Shown here: positions 17,950-28,461 of the stretch, piece after piece | Layout of the letters: each line of letters starts with the position of its first letter | How positions within the stretch are numbered: position 1 is the stretch's first letter | Assembly: GCF_019733395.1 (NCBI RefSeq) | Contig: NZ_JAIHOO010000001.1 | Span: 4,883,394 to 4,947,393 of the forward strand | Length of the DNA: 64,000 bases | Source of the DNA: Lysobacter sp. BMK333-48F3 | GTDB lineage: Bacteria > Pseudomonadota > Gammaproteobacteria > Xanthomonadales > Xanthomonadaceae | Reading direction: 5' to 3' | Notes under the pieces: generated by a model | Told to the model about the DNA's origin: nothing | What the model saw: only the letters and a program-made list of their open reading frames with translations | Databases searched by the model: none | Made by a program: the position numbers and the translations under genes

Positions 17950-20591
17950 CGGCTGTCTCCTTCGAGGCAGGCCAGCAACGCGTCGCGCAGGGCCTGCTGT
18001 TGCGTTTCGTCGAGCGCACGGTCGCGCCCGTCGGTGATCTGGAACACGTCCTCGGCGCGTTCGCCGAAGGTGGCGATGCGCGCGTCGTACACGCGCAGGC
18101 GCTGCTTGCGCAGGGCCTGGGCGACGTCGGCCAGCAGCCCCGGCCGGTCGGTGCAGACCAGGCTCAGCGTGGTCCGCGCCGGCGCCGCGCCGTCGTGCTT
18201 GCGGTAATCGGAAAACTCGATCTGCGGGGCGATGCGGAAGTGGCGCAGGTGGCGCGGCTGGGCGCGCCGCGCCGGCTGGATCCGCTCCAGTTCGCCGGCC
18301 AACGCCGACTCGAGCCGGCGCTCCACGTCCTCGGCGCTCGGCGGCTGGCGCGGATCGGTCGGCACCACTTCGAAGGTGTCGAAGATCGCCCCGTTCGGGC
18401 CGTCGAGCACGCGCGCCTGCTGGATCGCCAGGCCGAGCCGATCCAGGGTGGCGACGATCGCCGCGAACAGGCCGTCGCGGTCGGGCGAATGCACGAACAC
18501 TTCCAGGGCGCCGGCATGCGCGCCGCCGTGGGCGCTGACCGGCCGCGCGCGCACCCGGGTGTCGCCGAGCGCGACGCCGCGCAGCGAAGCCGCCTGCCAG
18601 GCGATCTGGTCGGGCCGGCCGCGCTGGAAGGCGATCTCCGGCATGCGCGCGAACAACGCGGCGATTTCCTCGTCGCGGGCGCCGAATGCGGCCAGCATGG
18701 CCTGCGCCGCCTCGCGCGTTTCCGCCGCGCGCTCGGCGCCGGCGACCGGATGTTCCAGTCCGCGCCGCAGCGCCAGCCGGGTCGCGGTGTACAGGTCGGC
18801 CAGCAGCCGGTCCTTCCACGCGTTCCAAAGCTTGGGCGACGTGCCGGCGATGTCGGCGCAGGTCAGCAGATAGAGATGGTCCAGGTGCTCGCGGTCGGCG
18901 ACCTTGGCCGAGAAGCGGTGGATCACTTCCGGGTCGGCGATGTCCTGCTTCTGCGCGGTCACCGACATCAGCAGGTGATGGCGCACCAGCCATTCGATCA
19001 GCGCGGTGTCCGACTCGCTCAGGCCCATGATGCCGCCGAACGTGCGCGCGTCCTCGGCGCCGAGTTCGGAATGGTCGCCGCCGCGGCCCTTGGCGATGTC
19101 GTGGAACAGCCCGGCCAGCAGCAGCAGTTCCGGCTTGCGCAGGCGCGGCCAGACTTCGTGGGCGATGCTGAAGCGCTCGTCGGCCACGCCGGAAGCGAAG
19201 CGGGCCAAGTTGCGCAGCACCGCCAGGGTGTGCTGGTCGACCGTGTAGACATGGAACAGGTCGAACTGCATCCGCCCGGAGACTTTCGAGAACGCCGGAA
19301 TCCAGCGCCCGAGCACGCCCAGCCGGGCCATGCGCTCCAGCGCGTGCACCGGGTGCGGGCCGCGCAGCAGCTTGAGGAAGCGCTCGCGCAGCGCCGGCTC
19401 GGCGCGCTCGAAGCTGGGCACCTTGGACAGCGCCTCGGCCAGGGCGCGCGCGGTCTGCGAGTGCAGACCGCGAATGCGGTCGTGCGCGGCCCAGGCCGCG
19501 AACAGGGCGAAGATCTCGTGCGCGTCGCTCGGCCACTCCGGCTGGCTGGCGGCGATGTAGTCGCGACGCAGTTCGAAGGCCTCGTACGGCGTTTCCAGCG
19601 GCTGCGGCTGGGCCTCGCCCTCGATCTGCTCCTCGAAGCGCTGCAGCAGGCGCTCGCCGATCCGCAGCACCAGCGCGGCGCTGCGGTAGAAGCCCTGCAT
19701 CATCTGCTCGACCGCCAGGCTGTCGGCGTGGTCGACATGGCCCAGGCGCTCGGCGAGCAGTTTCTGGTAATCGAAGCGCAGCCGCTCTTCGCGCTTGCGC
19801 GCGACCAGGTGCAGGCCGAAGCGCAGGCGCGACAGGGCGCGGCGCTCGCGCTCCAGGGTCGACAGTTCGTCGGGGCCGAGCTGGCCGATCGACAGCAGCG
19901 ATTCCAGGTCGGCGGTGCCGATGATGCGCAGCGCCATCCAGTGCAGGGTCTGCACGTCGCGCATGCCGCCCGGGCCTTCCTTGAGGTTGGGCTCGAGGTT
20001 GTCGGCGGTGTCGCCGTAGCGGGCGTGGCGCTGGCGCAGTTCCTCGCGCTTGGCGATGAAGAACTCGCGCGCCGGCCACACCTGCGAGGTGGAAATCGCC
20101 GCCTGCAGGGCCATCTGCGCGACCGCGTCGGCGGCGATCGGGCGCGCTTCCAGCATCGCCGTGGCCACGGTCAGGTCGGCCGCGGCCTCGGTGCACTGCG
20201 CGGCCGAACGCACCGCGTGGCCGACCGGCAGGCCGGCGTCCCACAGCGCGGCGAAAAACTCTCCCAGCGCTTCGGCCCGGGCCGCCTGGGCCTCGGGCTC
20301 GGCCAGCACCAGCAGGTCGATGTCCGATTGCGGGAACAGTTCGCCGCGGCCGTAGCCGCCGACCGCGAACAACGCCAAGTCCGCGCCGCTACCCAGGTGA
20401 CGCTGCCAGGCGGCGCGCACCTGCGCGTCGACCGCGTCGGCGCGGGCGCGCAGCAAGCGGTCGATGTCGGCGTCGCCGTCGCGGTCGAAACGTTCGGCCA
20501 GGGCGGCGTCGACCGCGGCCAGGGCCGCGCGGATCGCCGCCGGAGTGCCGGCCTCGGGCGCGGCGTCGTCGGCCGCGACGGGTGCGGTCAT
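17946..20591 (-). CDS. glnD: Bifunctional PII uridylyltransferase/uridylyl-removing enzyme
   Basis: An 881-residue nitrogen sensor that uridylylates PII (GlnB/GlnK) when glutamine is low and deuridylylates it when high. Domains in order: nucleotidyltransferase with [17 protein letters not shown] near residue 110; a GlnD helical linker; an HD hydrolase domain with [18 protein letters not shown] near residue 510; and two C-terminal ACT domains ([13 protein letters not shown] and [12 protein letters not shown]) that bind glutamine. Length matches E. coli GlnD (890). ATGA overlaps on both sides show coupling with map and dapD. Confidence 0.96.
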
Positions 20592-21364
20592 AGGTCGTTG
20601 TCGTCGCCGGGCACGCGGGTCAGGATTTCGACGCCGTCTTCGGTCACCGCAATGGTGTGCTCCCACTGCGCCGACAACTTGCGGTCCTTGGTGACCACGG
20701 TCCAGCCGTCCGGCAGCGTCTTATGCCGATAGGTGCCTTCGTTGATCATCGGCTCGATGGTGAAGGTCATCCCGGGCACCAGCTTGAGCCCGGCGCCGGG
20801 CTGGCCGACGTGCAGGACCTGCGGGTCTTCGTGGTAGACCCGGCCGATGCCGTGGCCGCAATAGTCGCGGACCACGCTGAAGCGCTCGGACTCGGCATAG
20901 GTCTGGATGACGTGGCCGATGTCGCCCAGGGTGATGCCGGGCCTGACGATGCGGATGGCGCGGAACATCGCCTCGCGGGTCACCTCGACCAGGCGCTTGG
21001 CCATGACCGACGGCGTGCCGACGTAGTACATGCGGCTGGTGTCGCCGTGCCAGCCGTCCTTGATCACGGTGACGTCGATATTGACGATGTCGCCGTCCTT
21101 GAGGATCTTGCCGTCGCTGGGAATGCCGTGGCAGATGACGTTGTTGACCGAGGTGCAGACGGTCTTGGGGAAGCCCTTGTAACCGACGTTGGCGGGAATC
21201 GCCTTCTGCACGTTGACGATATGATCGTTGCAGATGCGGTCCAGTTCGCCGGTGCTCACGCCCGGCTTCACGTGCGGGGCGACCACTTGCAGGACCTCGG
21301 CGGCCAGTCGGCCGGCGACGCGCATCTTCTCGATGTCTTCGGGGGTTTTGATGGTGTAGGCCAT
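20588..21364 (-). CDS. map: Methionine aminopeptidase, type I
   Basis: A 258-residue cobalt/iron/manganese enzyme that removes the initiator Met from nascent proteins. Metal ligands are in the expected places: Asp in [19 protein letters not shown] (two Asp), His in [14 protein letters not shown], Glu in FTIEPMIN and Glu in [11 protein letters not shown]. Length fits type Ia. First gene of the minus-strand operon; it reads away from rpsB, the usual divergent arrangement. Confidence 0.96.
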   Translation of the reverse strand: MAYTIKTPEDIEKMRVAGRLAAEVLQVVAPHVKPGVSTGELDRICNDHIVNVQKAIPANVGYKGFPKTVCTSVNNVICHGIPSDGKILKDGDIVNIDVTVIKDGWHGDTSRMYYVGTPSVMAKRLVEVTREAMFRAIRIVRPGITLGDIGHVIQTYAESERFSVVRDYCGHGIGRVYHEDPQVLHVGQPGAGLKLVPGMTFTIEPMINEGTYRHKTLPDGWTVVTKDRKLSAQWEHTIAVTEDGVEILTRVPGDDNDL

Positions 21365-21525
21365 GGCCGGGATTATCGCCTATTAACGCCCCGGCCATCA
21401 CGGTTCGCGGACCGCCACGGCCGCGACGCAGCGTGCCGCCGGCGCCGCCCGTCGATCCGGAAAATCTCACGCATCAGTGAGATGCCGGCTTTCGCGCCTG
21501 CCGCCCTTGCCCGCCAGGCACGGAT

Positions 21526-21554
21526 TTGCCCTGCCGGCCCGCCGCGCTTACAAT
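21526..21554 (+). promoter_or_regulatory. Sigma70-type promoter of rpsB
   Basis: TTGCCC at 21526-21531, a 17-base spacer and TACAAT at 21549-21554, in otherwise very GC-rich DNA. The GC-rich discriminator (TTCCGCGG) fits a stringently controlled ribosomal promoter. It leaves an untranslated leader of roughly 240 bases before rpsB. TACAATTCCGC is repeated exactly in front of pyrH. Confidence 0.6.
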
Positions 21555-21802
21555 TCCGCGGCTGTGCGCCGGACCGGGTTCCCGGATCGGCCGCGCCGTC
21601 CACGCCGGACGTCACCGGCGAATACACACCTGTCGCCCCAATTCGTGCCGGGGTGCCGCGAAATCGGCCGCAAGCCGATCCGCGGTTCGGACACGAAAGC
21701 GCCAGGGAGGCCCAACCCCGGAACCATCGCCACGCGGCCAGGCCGCGCGGCAGCGCCCTCACCTATCGCGGCGCCGGTTCCACTGCCTTCGGAGTCTTTG
21801 CA

Positions 21803-22642
<840 letters not shown>

Positions 22643-22654
22643 GCGTCATGTAAT

Positions 22655-22680
22655 GCAGCCGCGCCACACTGCGCGGCTGC
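22655..22680 (+). other. Intercistronic hairpin between rpsB and tsf
   Basis: A perfect 10-bp stem GCAGCCGCGC/GCGCGGCTGC with a 6-base loop, 12 bases after the rpsB stop. There is no U-run. It may be a partial attenuator or a stabiliser of the rpsB mRNA. Confidence 0.5.
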
Positions 22681-22801
22681 GATTACCCGTATCCGTTCCG
22701 GGCAGCCGCCGCGCAAGCGGCGATGCGTCGCCGCGATCCGCGATGAAAGCGCGGCCTGCGCCGTCCCTGCCCGGACTTTATCGAACACCCGAGGTAACCC
22801 C

Positions 22802-23680
22802 ATGGCTGAAATCACCGCTTCCCTGGTCAAGGAACTCCGCGAGCGCACCGGCGCCGGCATGATGGAGTGCAAGAAGGCCCTGACCGAAAACAACGGCGAC
22901 CTCGACGCCGCCGCCGAGTGGCTGCGCAAGTCGGGCATCATCAAGCTCGAAAAGAAGGCTGATCGCGTTACCGCCGAAGGCCGCATCGCCGTCGCCCAGA
23001 ACGGCGGCAAGGCCGTGCTGGTCGAGATCAACTCCGAAACCGACTTCGTCGCCAAGGACAGCAATTTCGTCAGCTTCACCGACACCGTCGCCCAGGTCGC
23101 CCTGAGCTCCGGCGCGGCCGACGTGGAAGCCCTGAAGGCCGCCAAGCTGCCGTCGGGCGAGACCGTCGAGGAAACCCGCGCCGCGGTCATCGCCAAGATC
23201 GGCGAGAACATTCAGGTCCGCCGCATGGTCGCGATCGACAGCGCCAACAACGTCGCCGCCTACGTGCACGGCGGCAAGATCGGCGTGCTGATCGAGCTCA
23301 AGGGCGGCGATGCCGACCTGGCGCGCGGCCTGGCGATGCATGTCGCGGCGATGAACCCGCCGCACATCAAGGCCAGCGACGTGCCGGCCGCGTTCGTCGA
23401 GAAGGAAAAGGAAATCGAGCTGGCCAAGATGTCCGAGAAGGACAAGGCCAAGCCGGCCGACATCCTGGAGAAGATCATCGGCGGCAAGATCGCCAAGATC
23501 GTCAACGAGGTCACCCTGTACGGCCAGACCTATGTGCTCGGCGACCAGACCGTCGAGCAGGTGGTCAAGGCCGCCGGCGCCGACGTGGTCGGCATGCACC
23601 GCCTGGCCGTGGGCGAAGGCATCGAGAAGCAGGTCGACGACTTCGCCGCCGAAGTCATGAAGCAGGCCGGCCTGGCGTAA
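22802..23680 (+). CDS. tsf: Elongation factor Ts
   Basis: A 292-residue guanine-nucleotide exchange factor for EF-Tu. The N-terminal UBA-like module reads [20 protein letters not shown]. The core follows with [14 protein letters not shown], the TDFVA motif that disrupts nucleotide binding in EF-Tu. The C-terminal module is at [20 protein letters not shown]. Length agrees with the family (283 in E. coli). It follows rpsB, as in most bacteria, and ends in a strong terminator. Confidence 0.97.
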   Translation: MAEITASLVKELRERTGAGMMECKKALTENNGDLDAAAEWLRKSGIIKLEKKADRVTAEGRIAVAQNGGKAVLVEINSETDFVAKDSNFVSFTDTVAQVALSSGAADVEALKAAKLPSGETVEETRAAVIAKIGENIQVRRMVAIDSANNVAAYVHGGKIGVLIELKGGDADLARGLAMHVAAMNPPHIKASDVPAAFVEKEKEIELAKMSEKDKAKPADILEKIIGGKIAKIVNEVTLYGQTYVLGDQTVEQVVKAAGADVVGMHRLAVGEGIEKQVDDFAAEVMKQAGLA

Positions 23681-23704
23681 GCCGAGCCGCTGCGAAGCGA
23701 GACG

Positions 23705-23737
23705 AAAAAGGCCGCGGATTCCGCGGCCTTTTTCTTT
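23705..23737 (+). terminator. Rho-independent terminator of tsf
   Basis: AAAAAGGCCGCGG, loop ATT, CCGCGGCCTTTTT, then CTTTG. The A-run on the left means it could also act on the opposite strand. Confidence 0.9.
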
Positions 23738-23740
23738 GTT

Positions 23741-23800
23741 CGGGAATCGGGAATCGGGAATCGGGAATCGGGAGTCGGGAGTCGGGAGTCGGGAGTCGGG
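23741..23800. repeat. 7-bp tandem repeat, CGGGAAT x4 then CGGGAGT x4
   Basis: Eight units plus a partial unit in 60 bases, directly after the tsf terminator. The two halves differ by one base per unit, suggesting expansion by slippage. The degenerate relative is at 10943-11001. Confidence 0.9.
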
Positions 23801-23819
23801 CGACAGCGTATCCGCCTGC

Positions 23820-23921
23820 CGTCATGCCCGCGCAGGCGGGCATCCAGGGCTTCATCGCGACATAGCTCTGTAGCCACATGGCTCTGAAGCCCCTGGATCC
23901 CCGCCTTCGCGGGGATGACGA
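23820..23921. repeat. Paired inverted repeat (REP/MITE-like)
   Basis: The left arm begins GTCATGCCCGCGCAGGCGGG and continues CATCCAGGGCTTC. The right arm mirrors it: GAAGCCCCTGGATCCCCGCC then TTCGCGGGGATGAC. Each arm is itself a small hairpin, with about 35 bases between arms. The mirrored ends suggest a small non-autonomous element. Confidence 0.65.
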
Positions 23922-23971
23922 CTGGAGGCCGCAGGACAGCGCGCAGGACGGCAGCGGACCGCCGCGCGGCC

Positions 23972-24202
23972 TCACTCGATGGGTGGACAGGATTCGGAGT
24001 AGTACGAACTCTGCGACAGGTACACCCACTGTCCGCCGCTCCAGCGGTACTTGACCGTGACCACCTCGTAGGCCCAGCCGCGGTCCTCGCAACTGGTCTG
24101 GCTCATGATCTCGCCCTCGGCCGGATCAGCCTGGGCCGCCACCGGCAGCACCAACAGCAGGCCCGACAGGCCCAGCGCGCGCAACGCATTCCGATACGTC
24201 AT
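23972..24202 (-). CDS. Small secreted protein of unknown function
   Basis: A 76-residue protein with a clean signal peptide ([20 protein letters not shown], cleavage at AQA-DPA), leaving a mature domain of about 50 residues. Two cysteines (TSCEDRG and SESCPPIE) bracket an aromatic-rich stretch ([17 protein letters not shown]) and may form one disulfide. AGGAGG lies before the ATG. It stands alone between tsf and the AIM24 gene; no family recognised. Confidence 0.65.
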   Translation of the reverse strand: MTYRNALRALGLSGLLLVLPVAAQADPAEGEIMSQTSCEDRGWAYEVVTVKYRWSGGQWVYLSQSSYYSESCPPIE

Positions 24203-24357
24203 CTCACCCCTCCTGGGAACGGCGAACGTCTCGCCGGCGTCGATCTTAGCCAGACCGGGCCGCGGCGCCCGCGCCGTACCCTGTCAGATCCGACAGGCCG
24301 GCCGCGGCAACCACGACCGCCGTCGCAAAGCCACGCGCCAAGGGCGGGCACGGACAC

Positions 24358-24384
24358 AAAAAAGGCCGCGTCGTCGACGCGGCC
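24358..24384 (-). terminator. Rho-independent terminator of the AIM24 gene
   Basis: A 9-bp stem GGCCGCGTC/GACGCGGCC with a 3-base loop, followed on the minus strand by six T. It lies 32 bases past the stop. Confidence 0.85.
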
Positions 24385-24415
24385 CTCGGCAGTCCGGGCG
24401 CAGGCGCCCGCGGGC

Positions 24416-25108
24416 TCAGCCCTGCTGCTGGAAATACACCTCTTCGTACGGCTGCACCACGACCCAGCCGGTGCCGGCGAACTTGAGCTGCACGCTCTCG
24501 CCCGAGCCGCGGCCGAACAGGGTGCCCAGCGAGATGTCGGTGACGATGTCCGGGCTCAGCCCGCCCGACCAGGCCACGGTCGCGTTCGGGTCGGTGAACA
24601 CCGGCTGGTCCGGGGTCACCGCCAGGGTCAGCGGCTCGTAGTGCGAGGTGATCGCGACCACGCCCTGGCCGCTGAGCTTGATGTTGAACAGGCCGCCCGA
24701 GACCATGCCGGCGACCTTGCGCATCATCTTGATGTCCGAGGCGATGCCGTCCTCGTAGGCCAGCACGTCGTTGCCGTTGACGAAGATCGACTCGCCGTTC
24801 AGGCGCAGCAGGGTGATCTTCTTGCCGGCGTCGGCGATGTAGACCCGACCCTGGCCTTCCATCTTCATCAGCTGGGTGCCTTCGCCGCTGATCGCCTTCT
24901 TCAGCAGATTGCCCAGGCCCTGCTCCAGCACGCCCTGGCGGACGAACTTGACGCCGCCGCGGTAGGCGACCATCGAGCCGGCCTTGGCCCAGACCCGGCC
25001 GTTGAGCTTGACCTCGAGCAGGTGCGAGCTTTCCAGTTCGAACGCCTCCTGGCTGAGGTCCTTCTGCTTGGAAGCCTCGAGGAATTCGTTGAGATTCTTG
25101 ATCGACAC
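24416..25108 (-). CDS. AIM24 family protein
   Basis: A 230-residue protein of the AIM24/DUF124 family, a TRAP-like beta-sandwich fold. The start is a GTG at 25108 (VSIKNLNEF), because AAGGAG lies 7 bases upstream; longer readings are Arg/Ala junk. Typical features are [29 protein letters not shown] and a Gly-rich [11 protein letters not shown]. The mitochondrial homologue affects inner-membrane organisation; the bacterial role is not established. It ends in a QQQG tail. Single-gene unit with its own terminator. Confidence 0.85.
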   Translation of the reverse strand: MSIKNLNEFLEASKQKDLSQEAFELESSHLLEVKLNGRVWAKAGSMVAYRGGVKFVRQGVLEQGLGNLLKKAISGEGTQLMKMEGQGRVYIADAGKKITLLRLNGESIFVNGNDVLAYEDGIASDIKMMRKVAGMVSGGLFNIKLSGQGVVAITSHYEPLTLAVTPDQPVFTDPNATVAWSGGLSPDIVTDISLGTLFGRGSGESVQLKFAGTGWVVVQPYEEVYFQQQG

Positions 25109-25370
25109 GGTCCATCTCCTTGGGTGGTGCGCGGCGCGCGCCGCGGCGGCGCCGGCGCGATGCGGCGGTCCCGCCATGGGACCGGCGGCGCGATGATACG
25201 GGATCGCGGCGGCGCTACGATGGCGAAACCGGTCGCGGTCGGCGCGCGACGGCGATCGCACCCCGCCGCGGCCTCGGCGACGGCCGCCGGAGCGCGTGGG
25301 TTACCCCAATCGCGCCCAAACCGCGAGCGATCGGCTCGATTCCGCACGCCGCAGCATGGAGGGCTTGGGC

Positions 25371-25376
25371 TACAAT
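25371..25376 (+). promoter_or_regulatory. -10 element of the pyrH promoter
   Basis: TACAAT followed by TCCGCCGCC, matching the rpsB -10 and discriminator over 11 bases. No good -35 is seen 17 bases upstream. The rest of the intergenic region 25109-25370 shows nothing else I can name. Confidence 0.4.
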
Positions 25377-25408
25377 TCCGCCGCCCCGTCGCTCCCCCGA
25401 GAAAGCCC

Positions 25409-26131
25409 ATGTCCCAGCTCGCCTATCGCCGTGTCTTGTTGAAACTTTCCGGCGAGGCGCTGATGGGCGACGAGGATTACGGCATCGATCCCAAGGTGAT
25501 CGGCCGCCTCGCCCGCGAGGTCATCGAAGTCCAGCAGGCCGGCGCCGAAGTCGCGCTGGTCATCGGCGGCGGCAACATCTTCCGCGGCGCCGGCCTGGCC
25601 GCCGGCGGCATGGACCGGGTCACCGGCGACCAGATGGGCATGCTCGCCACGGTCATCAACGCCCTGGCCATGCAGGATTCGCTGGAGAAGCTCGGCGCCA
25701 AGGTGCGGGTGATGAGCGCGATCAAGATCAACGACGTGTGCGAGGACTACATCCGCCGCCGCGCCATCCGCCACCTGGAAAAAGGCCGCCTGGCGATTTT
25801 CGCCGCCGGCGTCGGCAGCCCGTTCTTCACCACCGACTCGGGCGCCGCGCTGCGCGCGATCGAGATCGGCGCCGACCTGCTGCTGAAGGCGACCAAGGTC
25901 GACGGCGTGTACGACAAGGACCCGAAGAAGCACAGCGACGCGGTGCGCTTCGACAAGCTCAGCTACGACGAGGTGATCAGCCGCGACCTGCAGGTCATGG
26001 ACACCGCTGCGTTCGCGCTGTGCCGCGACAGCGAACTGCCGCTGCGCATCTTCGACATGAGCCAGCCGGGCGTGCTGCTGAAGATCCTGCGCGGCGAGAA
26101 CATCGGCACCCTGGTGCAGGGCCGCGGCTGA
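25409..26131 (+). CDS. pyrH: UMP kinase
   Basis: A 240-residue hexameric kinase that makes UDP from UMP with ATP, feeding RNA, DNA and UDP-sugar synthesis. It has the amino-acid-kinase fold: [12 protein letters not shown] at the start, [10 protein letters not shown], and [17 protein letters not shown], with [17 protein letters not shown] as the nucleotide region. Length matches E. coli PyrH (241). Position between tsf and frr is the conserved one; here accessory genes are inserted on both sides. Confidence 0.97.
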   Translation: MSQLAYRRVLLKLSGEALMGDEDYGIDPKVIGRLAREVIEVQQAGAEVALVIGGGNIFRGAGLAAGGMDRVTGDQMGMLATVINALAMQDSLEKLGAKVRVMSAIKINDVCEDYIRRRAIRHLEKGRLAIFAAGVGSPFFTTDSGAALRAIEIGADLLLKATKVDGVYDKDPKKHSDAVRFDKLSYDEVISRDLQVMDTAAFALCRDSELPLRIFDMSQPGVLLKILRGENIGTLVQGRG

Positions 26132-26225
26132 ACCCAGCCCGCCCCGCGCCGATCGCGACGGCCGCCCTCGGGCGGCCGTTTGCGTTCGAGGACCGGCGAG
26201 CGCGACCGCCGCCGTCCCGGCCGGC

Positions 26226-27860
26226 TCAGCCTTCGCGGCTGAACTCGCGCGCCGCCTGGGCCGCCTCGCGCGCGGCCTGCTCGGCCTCGCGGGTCGCTGC
26301 CGCGGCTTCGCGCATGGCCTGCGCGGCCGCGCCCCGGGCCTGTTCGGCGATGCGCTCGGCCTCGACCTGCCCGCCTGCCGCACGGCGCGCCTGCTGCTCG
26401 GCGCGGGCGGCTTCGCGCGCTGCCCGATGCGCCTGCTCTTCGGCCCGGGTGGCGTGCTGCCGAGCAATCGCCTGCGCCCGCTCGGCCACGCGTTGTCCGC
26501 GCTCGGCTTCGCGCCGGCCCTGCTCGGCCGCGCGCTCGCCTTCGATCCGGGCCGCGCGGGCGTGGCGTTCGGCCTCGCTCGCCGCCACCGCCGCTTCGCG
26601 CCGCGCGCGTTCGCCGGCGATCTCGGCCTGGCGCGACTCGCGCATCATCCGCTGCAGCCGTTCGCGCGTCGCCGGATCGACGACCTCGCGGTAAGCGCCG
26701 TCGTCGCCAATTCGGTAGTAGCGCTCGCCGCGCACCGCCCAACGCTGGTCCGGCACGCCGGCGCCGCGTTCGGTGATGTGGGTTTCGCCGGCGCTTTCCC
26801 CGGCGCGATCCGGGTCGACCTTGGCCTGTACCGGCTGGGCGATATCCGCGGCGGCGATCCGGTACGGGGCCAGACCGAGCGCGGCGACAGCGGCGGTCAG
26901 GCATAGGGCGAGCAGGCGCGAAGTCGGAACGGCGTTGTGCAGCATGGTCAGTCTCCTCTTGAGGATCAGATAGGTCGGCGAGGCGCTGGCGAGGCCGGCC
27001 TGCGGCCGCGGACCGACGCCCAGCCGCACCAGCAGGCGGCCGTAGTCCTGGGCGGCGTAGCGCCGGCTGTCGAGCACGGCCGCATCGACCGCGGCCTCGC
27101 GCGCCAGGGCGTACTCGCGCGCGATCAGGTGGGCGAGCGGGTGGAAGAAAAACAGCCATTGCGCCGCGGCCGGCACCCAGCCCCACCACAGGTCGCCGCG
27201 ACGCAGGTGTTCGAGTTCGTGGTGCAGGGCCATTTCCAGTTCGGCCGCGCTCATGCCCGCCAGCCGCGCCTGCGGCAGCAGCACCGTCGCCGGCCACGGG
27301 CCCAGCAACTGCGGCGATTCGATCTGCGCCGACAGCCGCAGCGCCGGCATCCGGCGCAAGTCGAGCGCGACGCCGAGCCGATGCCAGATCTGCAGCGCGG
27401 CGGGGTGTTCGCAGCGTTGCGAATCGGCCAGGCGGCGGCGCGCGGCGCGCCAGGCCCGAGCCTGCGGCGCCAGCATCGCCAGGCAGCCGGCCAGCCACAG
27501 CCCGGCCAGCACCAGCGACCAGACCGGCAGGTCCGGGCCGGCGTGCGGCGCCGCATTCGCCGCTTCGCCGGCGGCGATCGCGAACGGCAGGCGCTCCGGC
27601 CAGGGCGCGGCCGGCAGTCCGTCGCCGGCGGCCAGCGCCGGCCACCACGACGGCGCCGACAACGCCAGCGGTGTCGGCCAACACAGGCCGATCAGCAACT
27701 GCAGGGCCGCCAGCCACCACAGCCGGCAACGCGCCGCCGCGCTCAGCCGCGGCAGCCAGCGGCAGGCCGCGGCCACCAGCGCCACCAGCAACAGCGATTG
27801 CAGGCTCGCCGCCGCCAGCCTGGCGATCAGTTCCGACACCCAGTCCGCATCGATGCCCAT
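26226..27860 (-). CDS. BlaR1-like M56 membrane metallopeptidase with coiled-coil tail
   Basis: A 544-residue integral membrane protein. Hydrophobic segments lie near residues 15-35, 45-70 and 110-132, then an M56 gluzincin zinc site HELEH at 214-218, further membrane segments (WVPAAAQWLFFFHPLAH; LLALCLTAAVAALGL near 325), and an extracytoplasmic part. Where BlaR1/MecR1 carry a penicillin-binding sensor, this protein has about 145 residues of Ala/Arg/Glu/Gln-rich sequence (REAAVAASEAERHARAAR), predicted as a long coiled coil. It presumably cleaves or inactivates the BlaI-like repressor encoded one base upstream, but the signal is unknown. Confidence 0.85.
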   Translation of the reverse strand: MGIDADWVSELIARLAAASLQSLLLVALVAAACRWLPRLSAAARCRLWWLAALQLLIGLCWPTPLALSAPSWWPALAAGDGLPAAPWPERLPFAIAAGEAANAAPHAGPDLPVWSLVLAGLWLAGCLAMLAPQARAWRAARRRLADSQRCEHPAALQIWHRLGVALDLRRMPALRLSAQIESPQLLGPWPATVLLPQARLAGMSAAELEMALHHELEHLRRGDLWWGWVPAAAQWLFFFHPLAHLIAREYALAREAAVDAAVLDSRRYAAQDYGRLLVRLGVGPRPQAGLASASPTYLILKRRLTMLHNAVPTSRLLALCLTAAVAALGLAPYRIAAADIAQPVQAKVDPDRAGESAGETHITERGAGVPDQRWAVRGERYYRIGDDGAYREVVDPATRERLQRMMRESRQAEIAGERARREAAVAASEAERHARAARIEGERAAEQGRREAERGQRVAERAQAIARQHATRAEEQAHRAAREAARAEQQARRAAGGQVEAERIAEQARGAAAQAMREAAAATREAEQAAREAAQAAREFSREG

Positions 27861-27861
27861 G

Positions 27862-28248
27862 TCAGCCGTCCTTGCGCCGCGATTGCAGTTGCGCGACCAG
27901 TTCTTCCAATTCGCCCAGTTCCTCGTCGCTGACCTCGCCGCGCTGCGACATCCAGGCCACGAACGGCGACAGCGAGCCTTGCAGGGTGTTGGCGACGAAC
28001 TGGCCGACCGCCGAACGCATGACTTCGTCGGGCGCGGTCGCGCTGGCGTAGCGGTACACGCCGCCGGCCTTGCGCCGGCGCAGGAAGCCCTTGGCGCGCA
28101 GGCGCTCCATCATGGTCAGCACGGTCGAACGGGCCAGGCCGCGGGCCTGGCCGTAGTCGGCCGCCACTTCGCCGACCGAGGCGTCGCCGCGCTCGTCCAG
28201 GTAATGCAGCAGGGCCAGTTCCTGGTCGCCGATCGATTTGCGGTTCAT
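27862..28248 (-). CDS. BlaI/MecI/CopY family repressor
   Basis: A 128-residue winged-helix repressor. The DNA-binding half shows SIGDQELALLHYLDERGDAS then GLARSTVLTMMERLRAKGFL, the recognition helix and wing of the BlaI family; the C-terminal helices (SDEELGELEELVAQL) form the dimer. A very strong ribosome binding site (AGGAGGG) is 5 bases before the ATG. It is cotranscribed with the M56 protease gene and faces two matching operators, so autoregulation relieved by M56 proteolysis is expected. Confidence 0.92.
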   Translation of the reverse strand: MNRKSIGDQELALLHYLDERGDASVGEVAADYGQARGLARSTVLTMMERLRAKGFLRRRKAGGVYRYASATAPDEVMRSAVGQFVANTLQGSLSPFVAWMSQRGEVSDEELGELEELVAQLQSRRKDG

Positions 28249-28257
28249 GGACCCTCC

Positions 28258-28303
28258 TGACTACGTCTGTAGTCAGAGTGCGTTTGACTACAGGCGTAGT
28301 CAA
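28258..28303. promoter_or_regulatory. Tandem operators for the BlaI-like repressor
   Basis: Two dyads 10 bases apart (8 bases between them): TGACTAC-gtct-GTAGTCA (28258-28275) and TTGACTAC-aggc-GTAGTCAA (28284-28303). Both contain CTAC-N4-GTAG, a variant of the TACA/TGTA BlaI/MecI half-sites. A TTGACT hexamer on the minus strand lies inside the upstream operator and may be the -35 of the repressor gene. Repressor bound here could also influence the divergent CDF gene, whose start is 159 bases away. Confidence 0.8.
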
Positions 28304-28461
28304 GCGGCCGAAAGTCATGGGTCCGGGGCGGCGGGACGGCGGCGGGAGCGCTCCGGCAGCGCCGCTCCAATCTCGGATTCCGTGCCCGGCTGCCGGGTTT
28401 AAAGCCGCGCCGCGGCGGCCTGTAATAGTGTTCGTGCCCGGCCGCGTGACAGCATGGCCGC

